Positions 1 to 10,580 are shown, counted from the first letter of the stretch. The stretch is DNA of 64,000 nucleotides from Ahaetulla prasina (GCF_028640845.1 NC_080541.1:154831502-154895501); one strand, 5' to 3'. The notes: a model not told the origin generated them from the sequence alone. Numbers and translations: made by a program.

Positions 1-1
1 T

Positions 2-1042
2 CCTTTGGCCTTGAGGCCCAAGGTGGATGAACAGCTGGATAAATTGATAGCGCAAGGGGTATTGGTTCCAATAGACCACTCAAAATGGGAAACACCTATC
101 GTAATTCCCCTTAAGCCCGACGGATCCGTGAGGATCTGTGCGGACTATAAGGGGACGATCAACAAAGCTCTTCAGCATAATCCTTATCCACTGCCGGTGG
201 TACAGCACCTCTTACACTCACTGGGGCGGGGCCGTGTGTTTGCCAAATTAGATATGGCCCAAGCGTATCAACAGCTTCCGGTGGATGATGAGACTGCATT
301 AGCGCAGACTATCGTCACTCACCGGGGAGCTTTCAAATGCACACGACTCCAATTCGGAGTTAGTGTCGCACCAGGAATATTCCAGAGTCTCATGGAACGC
401 TTGCTCCATGGGATTCCGGGGGTCGTCCCTTACTTTGATGACGTATTGATTTCGGCTATTGACATGCCCGAATTAGTCACCAAAGTAAGGGAAGTATTAT
501 CCCGTTTCCGGAGAACCGGATTGAAACTAAAAAAAAACAAGTGCAAAATAGGGGTACAACAAGTAGAATTCCTGGGTTTTTTAGTGGATGCTCAGGGGCA
601 TCCACCCCACACCCACCAAAATAGCAGCAATCCAAAATGCCCCTACGCCATCCAATAAGACAGAGCTCCAATCATTCTTGGGGCTTCTAAATTTTTACGC
701 GACGTTTTTGCCCCATAAGGCCACTATCGCAGAGCCACTCCACCGCCTGTTAGACGCTGAGGCACCTTGGGTCTGGGACCGGGCTGCAGCGGCATCTTTT
801 GCCGCTGTCAAACAGCTCCTCACTTCATCCACCGTCTTAGTACAGTACGATGAGCGCCTTCCTTTGTCGTTAATATGTGACGCCTCGCCCTGTGGCATCG
901 GGGCTGTCCTCAGTCATGTTCTTCCGAATGGAAGAGAAGCTCCTTTGGCATTTTACTCACGCACCCTTTCCTCAGCTGAACGCAACTACAGTCAGCTGGA
1001 TAGAGAGGCGCTTGCCATAGTAGCTGGTATCAAGCGTTTTCT
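2..1042 (+). pseudogene. pol: Ty3/gypsy-type pol fragment (RT and RNase H)
   Basis: Reverse transcriptase and RNase H part of an LTR-retrotransposon pol, cut by the window edge. In the first reading frame (from base 5) I see the RT fingers (KPDGSVRICADY, about residues 37-48), motif A with the first catalytic Asp (FAKLDMAQAY, D83), and the active site YFDDVLIS (residues 143-150). After VEFLGFLVDAQG the frame is lost at a GGGG run (595-598), and the rest reads in the next frame from about base 588. That part holds the RT thumb/connection (LLNFYATFLP) and an RNase H start with catalytic Asp in LICDAS and Glu in LDREAL. It stops at about 1042, where sequence of a hAT-like end begins. No integrase, gag or LTR is attached. 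The frameshift and truncation make it a dead copy. The Ty3/gypsy assignment rests on the order and form of the RT/RNase H motifs. Confidence 0.88.
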
Positions 1043-1094
1043 ACCAAGTCACGCCCACAGAACCGGTAATAAAGAATTTTGAATCCCACCACTG
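1043..1094. mobile_element. Right-end remnant of a hAT-like MITE
   Basis: Starts with a CACGCCCACAGAACCGGTAA-like stretch and ends GAATCCCACCACTG. This matches the right ends of the elements at 26262-26398 and 29146-29828. Only the right end is present, so the junction with the gypsy pol fragment reflects a deletion or rearrangement rather than a clean insertion. Confidence 0.55.
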
Positions 1095-1618
1095 GCCCAG
1101 GGTTTATTATAGCACGGGGTGAGAAATTTGCTTTGCAGTCAGGGCATTTTATGGTTGCATCCTTATGGTTTCGCACCCCTCTCTTATCTGCATGTCCCTA
1201 TGACCTTGCTTTTGTGTGTATCCCACAGCCTGCTCTTTACTCATAAGGTCGGAAGTGTTGCAAAAGTGATCTATTCAAATAAATGGAATGTCAGAAGGGG
1301 AAAAGAAGTGGCTGCAGTTTTTTTCTTGCCCCATTCCTGCTTGCTGACTTTCCATACATCAGGGATATATGTGCTCTTAGATTACAGATTACTCTTAAAG
1401 GAATGGGGCTCTGAATACGGGAAAAAAACAACAACACCTGGTATGGAGTAAATAATACCCACTTATATTAAAAAAAAAAAAGCAGAGTGTTTGGAATTAG
1501 ATGCAATGAAGTCTATTTTATTGGCATGCACAACTACAGTGATCATTAAACTCCTGGCCAAAAGAAAGCAGACTAAGAAAGGTTGTAGATTATATCCCCC
1601 AAGCAATATTAAATATTC
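1095..1618. other. Unassigned sequence
   Basis: AT-rich non-repetitive DNA with an A-run near 1471. The open frames here resemble nothing I know. Confidence 0.4.
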
Positions 1619-1670
1619 CTCCTTCTCCTCCTCCTCCTCATCACCATCACCATCACCATCATCATTTTTT

Positions 1671-1713
<43 letters not shown>

Positions 1714-1776
1714 TATTTATTTATTTGTCAATCATATATAAGATAACAGGTAAAAGTATCATCATCATCATCATCT
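1619..1776. repeat. Compound microsatellite (CTC)n-(CAT)n-(TTTA)n-(ATC)n
   Basis: CTC units run into CAT/CAC units, then about 13 TTTA units (about 1670-1726), and a short ATC run at 1757-1776. The TTTA block resembles a LINE poly(AAAT) tail read antisense, but no LINE body is recognisable beside it. Confidence 0.85.
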
Positions 1777-3624
1777 GAATGTGACCTTTCCATCAGGAAT
1801 GGAACTTTTGACAGTATTATGACTTACTACATAGTGATACCACATATTATGGCTATCCATAATTTCTACTTCCCCCCCCCCCCTTCTAACAGGACTCAAG
1901 TCTATCTTAATGGCAAATATTAGCACCATGTTCCATAAGCAACAGCACTTATTATGCCCATATAGTACCTCCCTTCATAACTGTCTGGCTTCTGTCTCTT
2001 TTCTCTCGGGATCATCAAGCAGCTTGTTTTGCCTGCTTCTTTGTATTTTTATACCTTTCCTATGTGCAGGTTATCCTTCAGGACTGCCCACCATATAACT
2101 TTCCTATTTCAATGATGGGCAGATGATCTGCAGGTTCTGTCGTAGCTTTTCTTGCAAAACGCAAAAATCTCATCCTAAACATGGTGGGACTCATCCTAAT
2201 TGACCTTTGTACTTTGGCTTGCCAAATTTCTGCATGTTTGAAGGAACCCTGGAAAAAAGGATTTGTTGATATATAATCATCTAATGTGTAATGAAGAGAT
2301 CTGGACAAATAATTCACAGTGAAAAATTCACTCAAGCTTTGTTTTTTTGCATGACAAGAGATAGCACTATTTACACTTCAGATTTATCCAAGTTTTATGT
2401 TTTGCTTTGCAATTCATTTCTCGCTAACGTGAGTTGAAAGCAGTTCACCGGGAATGAAATCCTCATTTCTCTGAAGACAAACAGCACATACCAAGTAGTG
2501 AAAGAATAGTTGGTTATGCAAAGATCAGCATACGTAATACCATTTGACTTAAAGTTTGACTGTAATGAGGATTTGGATAAGGGATTCTCCATCTTAAAAC
2601 TTTGCTTTATATATTTAAGTAAGTATTAAGCGTACTTTGGAAATTAAAAAGGGGAAAGCAAATCCCTTTCATTACACACGTCTCAGAAACACAGAAAAGA
2701 GCTTCCAAAGACAGTATTGGGCCTCACATAGAAATACATATCCTTCAGATACAGTAGTTTCAAACCATGAAGAACTTTTTCAGATAATACTAGCCTTCTG
2801 AAAGATTTCTAATTTTAAAAAGTTCACAGCAACTTCTTTCTGTTCTTTCACTGTAGCAACCATGCATTATTCAGAAGACTCAGCAGACATTTTTAGGTGA
2901 GCAAATGTCTAAGGACATTTTGAAAAGATTACGCAAATGGCGGTACAAAAGATAAAAGGATAAGTAACCTTCCTTTACTTTGCTTTAATTGTGACAAAGT
3001 TCTATTTCTAATTGAAACTGCAATTTATTCAATGGGTAGGGCTGGTTTTGTTTTGTTTCAGAAATAAAATAGTGAAAGGTTCCCAATATATCTCAACACC
3101 TGGATTAATGGTTTCTAGATGTCCAAAGCTTAAAGATGGTAGGTAAGAGTAACTATGAAAGAACTATGAAAGAATCCATCAACCTGTCTTTGTGAAAGCT
3201 TCTCAGAGGCCTGTCAGTCTGTTTCTTGCTTTGCCGGCTGTCTGTCACAATATTTCAAGCAATTTTAAATGCAGTTCAGATAGTCTTTTAGCTTGGGGAG
3301 TGGGGTATTGTTTGATTTAATACCAGGAGGTGTTTGTTCAAGGGTTGATTCTGATTCAATGCACAGATAGGAAATAATAGCATTTTATCAATCTCATGTT
3401 TACATAAAAAATGAATTATAAAGAGTTACATCTTCTGTTTTCCAGATTACGACTTTGTTTCTTTCTACTGGTTCTATGGAAGTGATGTTTGGGGTTGTAA
3501 TCTAACGGGGTAGCAACAGTTCCAAGTGAATTGATGCTCAATTTATTGCTGAGATCTCATGACAAGTCATATTCAAAAGAGTGTTCAAAACAAAAAAAAA
3601 ACCTGGGTGTCTTTAGCCAACACA
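1777..3624. other. Unassigned AT-rich sequence
   Basis: Single-copy-looking DNA within this window with a C-run near 1873-1884. ORFs are short and show no recognised motif. I cannot tell whether conserved non-coding DNA is present. Confidence 0.4.
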
Positions 3625-4032
3625 TACAAGTAGTCATCAATTTATGACCACAATTGAACCCAAACTGCATGCTGCTAGGTGAGAAATTACGCTGCTACGT
3701 TGAAAAATTCTGCCCCATTTTGCGACTTTTCTTGTCACATTTGTTAAATGAACCACTGCAGTTGTTAAGTTAGTAACATGGTTGTTAAGAGAATCCGGCT
3801 TCCCCACTGACTTTGCTTTTCAGAAGGTTGAAAAAGGGGATCACATAACCCCGGGACACTGCAACCGTCATAAATATGAACCAGTTGTCAAGCATCCAAA
3901 TTTTGATCACAGGACCGTAAGAATGCTGCAATGGTTGTAAGTATGAAAAGGGGTCATAAATCACTTTTTTTCTGTGCCATTATAACTTTGAATGCTCACT
4001 AAATAAACTGTTGTAATTCGAGGTCTAGCTGT
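3625..4032. mobile_element. Non-coding TIR repeat (class II-like, unclassified)
   Basis: The left end (TACAAGTAGTCATCAATTTA) and the inverted right end (TACAGCTAGACCTCGAATTA when reverse-complemented) are similar. The interior has repeated TTGTTAAGT-type phrases and no ORF. A shorter relative of its right half lies at 49376-49618. The sequence resembles an abundant snake intronic repeat I recall. Superfamily is not decided because the target duplication is unclear. Confidence 0.5.
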
Positions 4033-4299
4033 ACTTACCTCCATGAACCCCTTGGTAATTCAGGAACTAGACTACTGGAAATATTCTTCTTTAAAATCTA
4101 AGATATATAGTATTCACACAAGGCATTATTTTGTATCCATTGGCCTAAATCAGAGACTTGGACTAGAGGAACTAGTTGCCTCTGATATAACTTCTGGATT
4201 TTTAATGTCCAATTGCAAAAAAAAAAAAAGTTTGAGAATAATGAGAGAAACACACCAGATATTATAATTTTTCACCTAAATGTAGCAGAGGTATTTTGG
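4033..4299. other. Unassigned sequence
   Basis: Short AT-rich interval with no recognisable feature. Confidence 0.4.
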
Positions 4300-4525
4300 G
4301 GTCTTTTTCTTTTCTGTTTCAGGTGAAGATAGTTCAAAGAACAAACAGCAGGTTTTTTCCACCTTGTTTTTATGTTTTGAATGAACAGGAAAACAGCTTT
4401 TTTTTGGGTACATTTATGTAGTCACAGACTTTTTCCTGTTCATTCAAAACATAAAAAATAAGGGGGGAAAAAACTCTGCCATTGTTGTTCATTCCCTGAA
4501 ATATCTTCACCAGAAAAAGCCTAAT
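4300..4525. repeat. Long imperfect inverted repeat (fold-back)
   Basis: Arms of about 75-95 bp flank a spacer of about 37 bp (4394-4430). The inner 31 bp of each arm (4363-4393 and 4431-4462) are almost perfectly complementary. The outer parts (GGTGAAGATA-type sequence on the left, TATCTTCACC on the right) pair more loosely. A transcript could form a long hairpin. No TIR-flanking duplication was found, so this may be an inverted duplication or an old fold-back element. Confidence 0.7.
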
Positions 4526-5172
4526 AAAGCAAAGGAAATGGCTAAAAGGGAAGATGCTATAATATAAATCATAACCGGCTGGTAATGTCAGGTGGTCACT
4601 GCAATTTATAAAGAAATTTTCAAGGAAATGAATCAAGGGCAAGTGGCACCAATAGATGTTGGAAGTACTTTTGAGCTGTTTCACAATGTTATGGGAGATT
4701 TATTAAAGAGGGTAAAAGAAGAATATTTGTTGAATGAAAAAAATAAACCCAGCTCGTGTTGAAAGTCCTGATTTAGAGCACATGCACAGTGCAGTAAAGT
4801 TTTTCACTACCTCTGGGATGTCAGGAAGAATGCCTGGACTAATTATAAACAGAGTGAAAATCTCTAAAGGGTGAGCTGAAATGTTGCTTGACTCTATTAA
4901 CCAACAATGGTCCCATCCTACTTCTTCCTGATACGTTTAGCCTATGGGCTTGTAAGATATTTGCTAAAAAAGTAAAATAATTGGAGAAATTACCGTTCCT
5001 GAAATCCTAATTGTAATTTATCAGGCTCCCAAAAGGCAGTAGAAAGTCTTCTGGAAAATAAACAATCTCATTGTGTTCTATAGCAGTTGTCAACTTCAGA
5101 AGACCAGTCTTATGACTATCTAATGCCTTCACTTGGGAAATGCCAACACTTGTGAGCACCATTAGCTTTAAA
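4526..5172. other. Unassigned sequence
   Basis: No repeat family or coding motif recognised. Confidence 0.4.
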
Positions 5173-5177
5173 TAGAC

Positions 5178-5762
5178 TGTTGTGGTCCGCCAGCACCCTG
5201 TAGAGCTGGCAGCAGAGTCGGGCAGTGGGGAGGCTGTCCTCCTCCTCCTCCTGGGTCAGTCCTGGATTCAGGGGAAGGCCTGGACAAGGGCTCTGCATCG
5301 GAGGCAGAGATGGGGCCAGGGCCATCTGGGAGTGATGTGTGGACTCCAGGGACTGGACTCCAGAGGTGGACAGCAGAGAGACAGAGGAACAGGAGAAGCC
5401 TGTGCCTAGTGCACGTATGTGAAGAGCTGCCAGAAGGCAAGAGCAGCTAAAGCAAAAAGGACGATGACTGGTTCCTCCCTTAAGGCTTAAAAGAGCAACA
5501 ATGGCTCTCGGATTCTTTGTAGGAAAGCAACATTGCTACAATTGTTTCTTGTCTCCTGTTTCTGAACTTCGTGGTGTTCTTGCTTTGGCACCCTGCCAAA
5601 AACCTTTGGCAGGGTGTCAAAGAAGACAAAGGTTTGTGATAAGGCCGAAGGACTTTTTCTGAAGGACTTTGTTTTGGACTTAATTTGGACTAAGATGAGA
5701 ATGCAGTAATTCTCAACTGTTCTAATAAAATATGTTTGTTTAGGACTGATTGTGTCTGGTAA
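5178..5762 (+). mobile_element. Candidate solo LTR
   Basis: A 585-bp block starts TGTTGTGG and is flanked by the 5-bp direct repeat TAGAC (5173-5177 and 5763-5767), as expected for LTR-retrotransposon integration. AATAAA lies at 5724-5729, about 33 bp before the end, as in an LTR R/U5 boundary. A GGCACCCTGCCA / TGGCAGGGTGTC stem-loop lies at about 5587-5620. The right end is GGTAA rather than the usual CA. No internal retroviral or gypsy sequence is attached. The 5' half is GC-rich compared with its flanks. Confidence 0.5.
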
Positions 5763-5808
5763 TAGACCTAAATTGGAGACCTCTTCACATGTACTTCTGA
5801 ATGAGTGG

Positions 5809-5810
<2 letters not shown>

Positions 5811-5861
<51 letters not shown>

Positions 5862-5870
5862 TGTGTTTGT
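5811..5870. repeat. (CT)n(GT)n microsatellite
   Basis: About 16 CT units followed by about 11 TG units. The long antisense ORFs that cross it come from the dinucleotide repeats. Confidence 0.95.
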
Positions 5871-6029
5871 GTGCGCGTGTGCATGTATGTAGGCATATAT
5901 GTTTGTATATGATGTGGAATGCAGACTCCCAACTCCCAGTGTCCTCAATGAATGTGTGCATGTTCCACCCTTGGTGATAAAACTGAGCCAACTTCTTACA
6001 GTCACTTGGATTCAAATATAACTTTCTTC

Positions 6030-6128
6030 ATTTATTTATTTATTATTTATTTATTTATTCATACTTTTATACCGCCCTATCTCCCTAGGGACTCAGGGCG
6101 ATGTACAGCCATATAAAAATGAATGTGG
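6030..6128 (-). mobile_element. 3' end of a family B (L3/CR1-like) LINE or its SINE, antisense
   Basis: TTTA repeats are followed by the complement of the family B terminal hairpin (CCGCCCT at 6072-6078, with AGGGCGA about 20 bp later). It is the same motif as at 27065-27094 and 49299-49327. Only the extreme 3' end remains. Confidence 0.75.
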
Positions 6129-6489
6129 TGGTGAGTTTTGCTCCCTTTCAAAGAAGTGTGAATAAAAAATCTGTACAGATTTGGCCACTTAATGCAGTAA
6201 AGGTTGTGATGTACATATTTCAGCTCGGAACAGCTCATTTATTCAGTGCTCCATTTGAAGAAAACTTTTGAGCAAATACGATCTTCAGAGTCTGAGTTCC
6301 TTTGCTCCTTCTGAATGTTCATAAGAACATTTGAAGAGGGCTTAAATTAAGTTCACATTCAGAAGTAAAAACTCAAGGTTGCATGAAGTGACTCTAAACT
6401 TCAAAAGCCTTCAGGTTTGATGAATTCAGGTTCTTGCAAAAAGGTGTTTGTATGATTCCTGCACATGTATGTTTGCATGTTTATGAGGT
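6129..6489. other. Unassigned sequence
   Basis: No recognised repeat or coding motif. Confidence 0.4.
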
Positions 6490-6977
6490 TATACTTCAGG
6501 AATTAGAAATATCTTTCCAAATATTCTTGTTTTTCCTTAAAGATGTTTTGCTTTTCATCCAAAAAGCTTCTTCAGTTCTGACTGAATGGTGGGGAATGGA
6601 TTTTTTATTCCTTCCAGTCATCTGGTCATTAGTATTCTTTCTGAAAGTCATTGAGGTCACTTGGAGGTTTATCTGGGTCTTCAGGATCATCTGAACAAAT
6701 GGATTTGGCACTTTCTTTGTGGTGTCATGTCTATCCCGCTCTGTTGAGAGAGGGATGTTCAGTCTTAACCTAGATGGCCTCTTTGACCCCTCTTTAAAAC
6801 CAGTGGTCATCTCTGTCCAGAATGTGGACTTTACTGGCGTCAAAAGAGTGACCTTTGTCTTTCAAATGCAGATGGACTGTTGAATCTGTTTTCTTCTATA
6901 TTGTGCCATGTGTTTGTAAAGTAGTTGTTTTGTTTGTCCACTTATCTAATTGAGGCACTATGTCTTCTCTCCTTTGC
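6490..6977 (-). pseudogene. Decayed Penelope-like element, GIY-YIG endonuclease C-terminus and end repeat
   Basis: Read on the minus strand, 6839-6869 gives LHLKDKGHSF. It continues with a VHILDRD-like stretch, then a WF.RGVKEAI-like stretch, then PSLNRAG. I recognise this as the C-terminal part of the GIY-YIG endonuclease domain of Penelope-like retroelements. Stop codons and frame changes interrupt it. It is followed (6590 to 6490) by the element's end repeat, which carries a degraded hammerhead-like motif at 6542-6575. The reverse transcriptase is missing. Assignment rests on recalled family motifs, not on a search. Confidence 0.65.
6542..6575 (-). ncRNA. Degraded hammerhead-ribozyme-like motif in PLE end
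   Basis: The minus strand reads CTGAAGA, then a hairpin with GCTTTT / AAAAGC arms, then AAAAC. This is the layout of a hammerhead core (CUGANGA, stem II, GAAA) with the first G of GAAA changed to A and the following GTC changed to ATC. These changes would be expected to abolish cleavage. Confidence 0.45.
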
Positions 6978-7062
6978 CTTCAAGCAAAACAAGAAAGTCC
7001 AGTTGCCTTTTGAAAGAAAGCACCTTCAGGATAACCATGATCTGGATGACTGAGAATCTTCA
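6978..7062 (+). mobile_element. Inverted PLE end-repeat fragment
   Basis: CTTCAAGCAAAACAAGAAAG and the following CCAGTTGCCTTTTGAAAG continue the end repeat of the same PLE family but on the opposite strand from the 6490-6977 copy. Head-to-head partial end repeats are typical of Penelope-like insertions. Confidence 0.5.
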
Positions 7063-7201
7063 TATAAATATCTCTCCTGAACTTTCTAGAAGACGTGGCA
7101 CTTGGATGTTTTAATGGATTTTGATTAATGGACCTTTACTTGACATGTCCTGAAAAATGTTTTATTTTGATGTAGGTGCTATTTGAATTAATTAAAGACG
7201 C
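7063..7201. other. Unassigned sequence
   Basis: Short AT-rich interval between the PLE remnant and the AC microsatellite. No feature seen. Confidence 0.35.
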
Positions 7202-7226
7202 ACACAAACACACACACACACACACT
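7202..7226. repeat. (AC)n microsatellite
   Basis: About ten AC units with small interruptions. Confidence 0.85.
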
Positions 7227-7403
7227 CACCAATATACAAACAAGCATACATTTAAAACATCCATCTAAATTGTTCGTGTGACCCTAGCAAGTTTTGTAGA
7301 ACATGTTCTATACAATTCTGTGTGAAAATAGACAATATCTATCTTTATATTATGTGAATTCTGGATAATAAAAAACCCACCATTTTAAATTACAAATTTC
7401 TAG

Positions 7404-7596
7404 GCAGCAAATTAGATGGCACCTCAAAAAAGGTCCATTAGATGGCACCTCAAAAAAGGTCCATTAGATGGCACCTCAAAAAAGGCAGCAAATTAGATGG
7501 CAGCAAATTAGATGGCACCTCAAAAAAGGTCCATTAGATGGCACCTCAAAAAAGGCACCTCAATTCTAGGCAGAATTGATGGCACCTCAAAAAAAA
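7404..7596. repeat. Minisatellite, 26-bp unit
   Basis: Unit TTAGATGGCACCTCAAAAAA plus GGTCCA. Unit starts at 7412, 7438, 7464, 7493, 7508 (partial) and 7534, with GCAGCAAA-type variants between some units. It forms an open frame only because the repeat lacks stops in that frame. Confidence 0.85.
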
Positions 7597-7679
7597 GGGG
7601 GGGTGGTTATGAGCTTTCAAGGACTATAAGTCTCATCCTTTTATATTTGCAATTTCATTCTGAAAACATACATACTATT

Positions 7680-7985
7680 CAGTGGTGGGTTGCCTCCGGT
7701 TTGGACCGGTTCTATAGAACAGTGGTGTGCAACCTTGGTCCCTTTAAGACTTGTGGACTTCAACTCCCAGAGTCCCTCAGCCAACAAAGCTTGGCTTCAA
7801 AGAGTTGAAGTCCACAAGTCTTAAAGGGACCAAGGTTGGAGACCCCTGCTGTAAAACCAGTAGTAAAACTGGTGGGAGGCTCCGCCCACTGACCCGAAAG
7901 TCATCAAAAATGATCTGTGTGTGTGCAGAAGCTTCACGTGGGCATGATGCAAACCGGTAGTAAAGGTAAGTAGAACCCATCCCTG
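7680..7985. mobile_element. hAT-like MITE with exact 8-bp TSD (outer element)
   Basis: Ends CAGTGGTGGGTTGC and GAACCCATCCCTG. The 8-bp duplication ATACTATT flanks it exactly (7672-7679 and 7986-7993), as made by hAT transposases. ACCGGT-type motifs lie just inside both ends. It has no transposase. A second MITE (7720-7848) sits inside it. Confidence 0.88.
7720..7848. mobile_element. Palindromic hAT-like MITE nested in 7680-7985
   Basis: Two long arms (CCTTTAAGACTTGTGGACTT and its complement) make almost the whole element self-complementary. Ends are CAGTGGTGTGC and GACCCCTG. Flanks CTATAGAA and CTGTAAAA match at 6 of 8 bases. Removing it rejoins host element sequence that matches its relatives (CTATAGAACC). 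Confidence 0.8.
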
Positions 7986-7993
7986 ATACTATT

Positions 7994-8640
7994 TACAGGA
8001 AATTGCCTATTATCCACAAACTTGATATCACTTTTATGCTAACTTTCTTTGTTGGTTTGTTTGTGATTTTTTTTTTTTAGATTTATAGCTTTATATTCTG
8101 AAGTTGGTTACAGGCATGGATCAACAATACTCTCTTGGACAGGTGCACTGAAAGAAGGCTTATATGGTGTTTGAGTCTAAGAACTGAAGAGAAGTCCTTA
8201 ATAATTTTTAATCTCTTTTTTATTGAACAAAGATGACAGCTCAACAGGCAACATTTTCTAAGCCTAAAGTCTACACTACACACAGTATCTTCACAGTATG
8301 TATTGTAAGAGCTTAAGGTTATGTTCATGCATTCACAGTGGAAAGTGGATGAAACAAAAGCTAGCTTTTTGCCCTCAATAAATGGTTTTCCTTGCTTTTT
8401 GCTAGCAGAAGATCCAGTGGCAAAGAATTTTTGAATCTTAATTTTATTATTACAAGTCCCTTCCAAGAATTGGAAATTGGAGAGAGCCAATAGTTTTGAA
8501 CGATTTCATGAATACTAAAAAAGTTTTGAAAGTAGCATCACAATTTGGGAAACACAGACCGATTCATTTGAACTTACACAGAGGGATACAAGTCTTTAAT
8601 AAGGGAGATGAAATAGTAACAAAAGCAATTATCAGCTTTT
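7994..8640. other. Unassigned sequence
   Basis: AT-rich with a T-run near 8070. The 135-aa antisense frame at 8083-8490 has no recognised motif and I do not consider it a gene. Confidence 0.4.
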
Positions 8641-9365
8641 GTAAATACTTTTAATTTTTTTAAAAGAAGGAAAAAGTCATCAGGGATTTTTAAAAATGTA
8701 TTTTTAATAGTAAAATCCCGTTACAAAAGCATTGTAGTTAAGCAGAAATTAATACAAAGTACAAAAAGTAAGAGAATAAAAAGAGAAAAAGGACCTACAG
8801 AAAAAGTAAAGATATAACAAAGAAAAAGAAATAAATATATAAAAGAAGTAACTTCTGCATTCATTACATGTGAAAATAATTTAACAATTTATTATCTTCC
8901 TCTAAAATACAACAAGAAAATCTCTTTATCCCAAATCTCGTCTCATATTTACAAACAGATCCTTTCAACCTTGTCATTCGGTCCTGGTCAGCAAAATCCA
9001 CTAAGAGTTACTAAAAATTACAATTTATCTATTTTAACTTTAATCAAATAAACCCAAATTATATCATTTCCTTTTATTTTTTACAATCTTGAATTTTAAT
9101 CCCTTCAAATAATCTCAAAATGTATTTTATTTTTTGTCCCTTCTCAAAAAATTCTTCAAACTTTTAACAGATTTTTTTTTTTTTAGTAAATTCAATATAA
9201 GAAAATTACCCAACTCACTCTTTTGGTTTGAAACTTGTATATCCTTTTCAGTTATTAAGTCATCTGATTTCATTTGTATGTTACGAAATCATCTGGTTTC
9301 ATTTGTATATCTAATGGAGCACCTTTTTCCATATCATTCTAATGCAGACTGACATTTTCAGATCC
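8641..9365 (-). mobile_element. Possible L1 3' untranslated/ORF-distal remnant, antisense
   Basis: Strongly AT-rich, with purine-rich AAAAGAGAAAAAGG-type runs followed by pyrimidine-rich text. It resembles the antisense of squamate L1 non-coding regions as I recall them. There is no readable ORF, so the assignment is weak. Confidence 0.25.
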
Positions 9366-9758
9366 ACGTTCCCATCTGGCAAAACATGGTCCTCTTTTAC
9401 AACATTTCTTAAAAGCTATTTATCTATAATGGAAGACTCCTCTGGATCCATAGCTCACAAATATCCTTAAATGCATCTAGGGTTAAATATATTTGCTCCA
9501 TTCTGTGTTAATAAGTCAAATTAAATATTGTCCTTTACTTGTAGTCTTTAGTTCATTACTAAGTGGTAATCTTTTGGCTCCCTCTAGCAAAGGTCTAATG
9601 AATGATGGGATAGTAATTTGCATAATATTTATGGAATATGTATTTCTTTCCTGCCAACTTCAAAGGAACTGCAGGTATGGCATGATGCCCACTTAATTTA
9701 AACATGACTTGATGCCTGAGACAATATCTCTAATAGTTCTGGATTTCAGGTTAGTTAG
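9366..9758. other. Unassigned sequence
   Basis: No feature recognised. Confidence 0.35.
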
Positions 9759-10437
9759 CATATTTTTCAGAGTATAAAAAGCACCTTAGTTTTTGGGGAG
9801 GAAAATAAGAAAAAAAAAAAAACCCTGCCTCTGCCTACCAGCATCCATCGGTATTCATCTGGCTAGTGTCCTGTCAGTGCGTGAGAGTTGAGGGCTGTTT
9901 GGAAACAGAAACAGTATTCGCTGTGTGAGCAACAAGGAAGGAGACAGCAAGGAGCCTGAGCATGGCTTAGGTCTGCAGCTCTGAGTCTATGCTGAACTAG
10001 TCTAAACTAGTCTGCTGCTCAAAACTGAAACTGAAACTCCTCTCCTCTGCTTGTGTTTTGCTTTGGAAAACCTGTTTTTGGTATTGTATATTTTACTTCA
10101 TGTGTTATATTATATATAAAGAAAAGTTATTAAATCCTGCTGAATCAGTTACTTGTGTATGCTTTCTGGATGTGATTGCTGCTGCAAACTCTGAGTCCTT
10201 GCAGCAAATAGCAAACAGCTAGGTCAGTTTCAGCATATTTTTGCAGCCTGAATCAGCACAATCAACTGATTGGTTGGTGGATCAGCTCCCAGAATACCCT
10301 CAATCAGCTGTTCTAGGCTGCAGACCATCACTGCATCCATGCCTCATGTTTTTCGCTACATTCGGTGTATAAGATGCACCCAAATTTTCACTCTCTTTTA
10401 GGGGAGAAAAAGTATCTCTTATACTCTGAAAAATATG
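9759..10437. mobile_element. Non-autonomous TIR DNA transposon
   Basis: Perfect 16-bp terminal inverted repeats: CATATTTTTCAGAGTA at the left and TACTCTGAAAAATATG at the right. A second inner pair (GCACCTTAG-type and GGTGTATAAGATGCACCC) is also present. A TA duplication is possible if the TIR starts at TTTTTCAGAG, which would suit a Tc1/mariner-type element. The 679-bp interior has no transposase ORF. Confidence 0.7.
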
Positions 10438-10443
10438 GTAGAT

Positions 10444-10580
10444 CAGGATTCTTCACTGGACAACTTTAAGAGGTATGGACTTTAACTTGAAATCCATACA
10501 TCTTAAATTGTTGTGGACTTTGAAGTCCAAGTTTAAGTCCGTACCTCTTAAAGTTGAAAATTTGGAAAAAAAACACCCTG
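10444..10580. mobile_element. Palindromic MITE
   Basis: Arms 10461-10487 and 10529-10556 (CAACTTTAAGAGGTATGGAC and its near complement) form a long hairpin. Outer ends CAGGATTC and ACACCCTG fit the other hAT-like MITEs. Flanking 8-mers match only partly (TGGTAGAT and ACTTAGAT). Confidence 0.55.

Noticed and set aside
2078..2335. 85-aa antisense ORF with a basic MSPTMFRMRFLRFARKA stretch
   Set aside because: No splice-site or domain support. I cannot distinguish it from chance.
5487..6005. 172-aa antisense ORF with His/Thr- and Arg/Glu-rich blocks
   Set aside because: The blocks are translations of the CT/GT microsatellite. The rest lies in the candidate LTR and has no known domain.
7404..7596. 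Regular short repeats that could suggest a CRISPR array
   Set aside because: Units are directly adjacent 26-bp repeats without unique spacers, and the context is a vertebrate genome.
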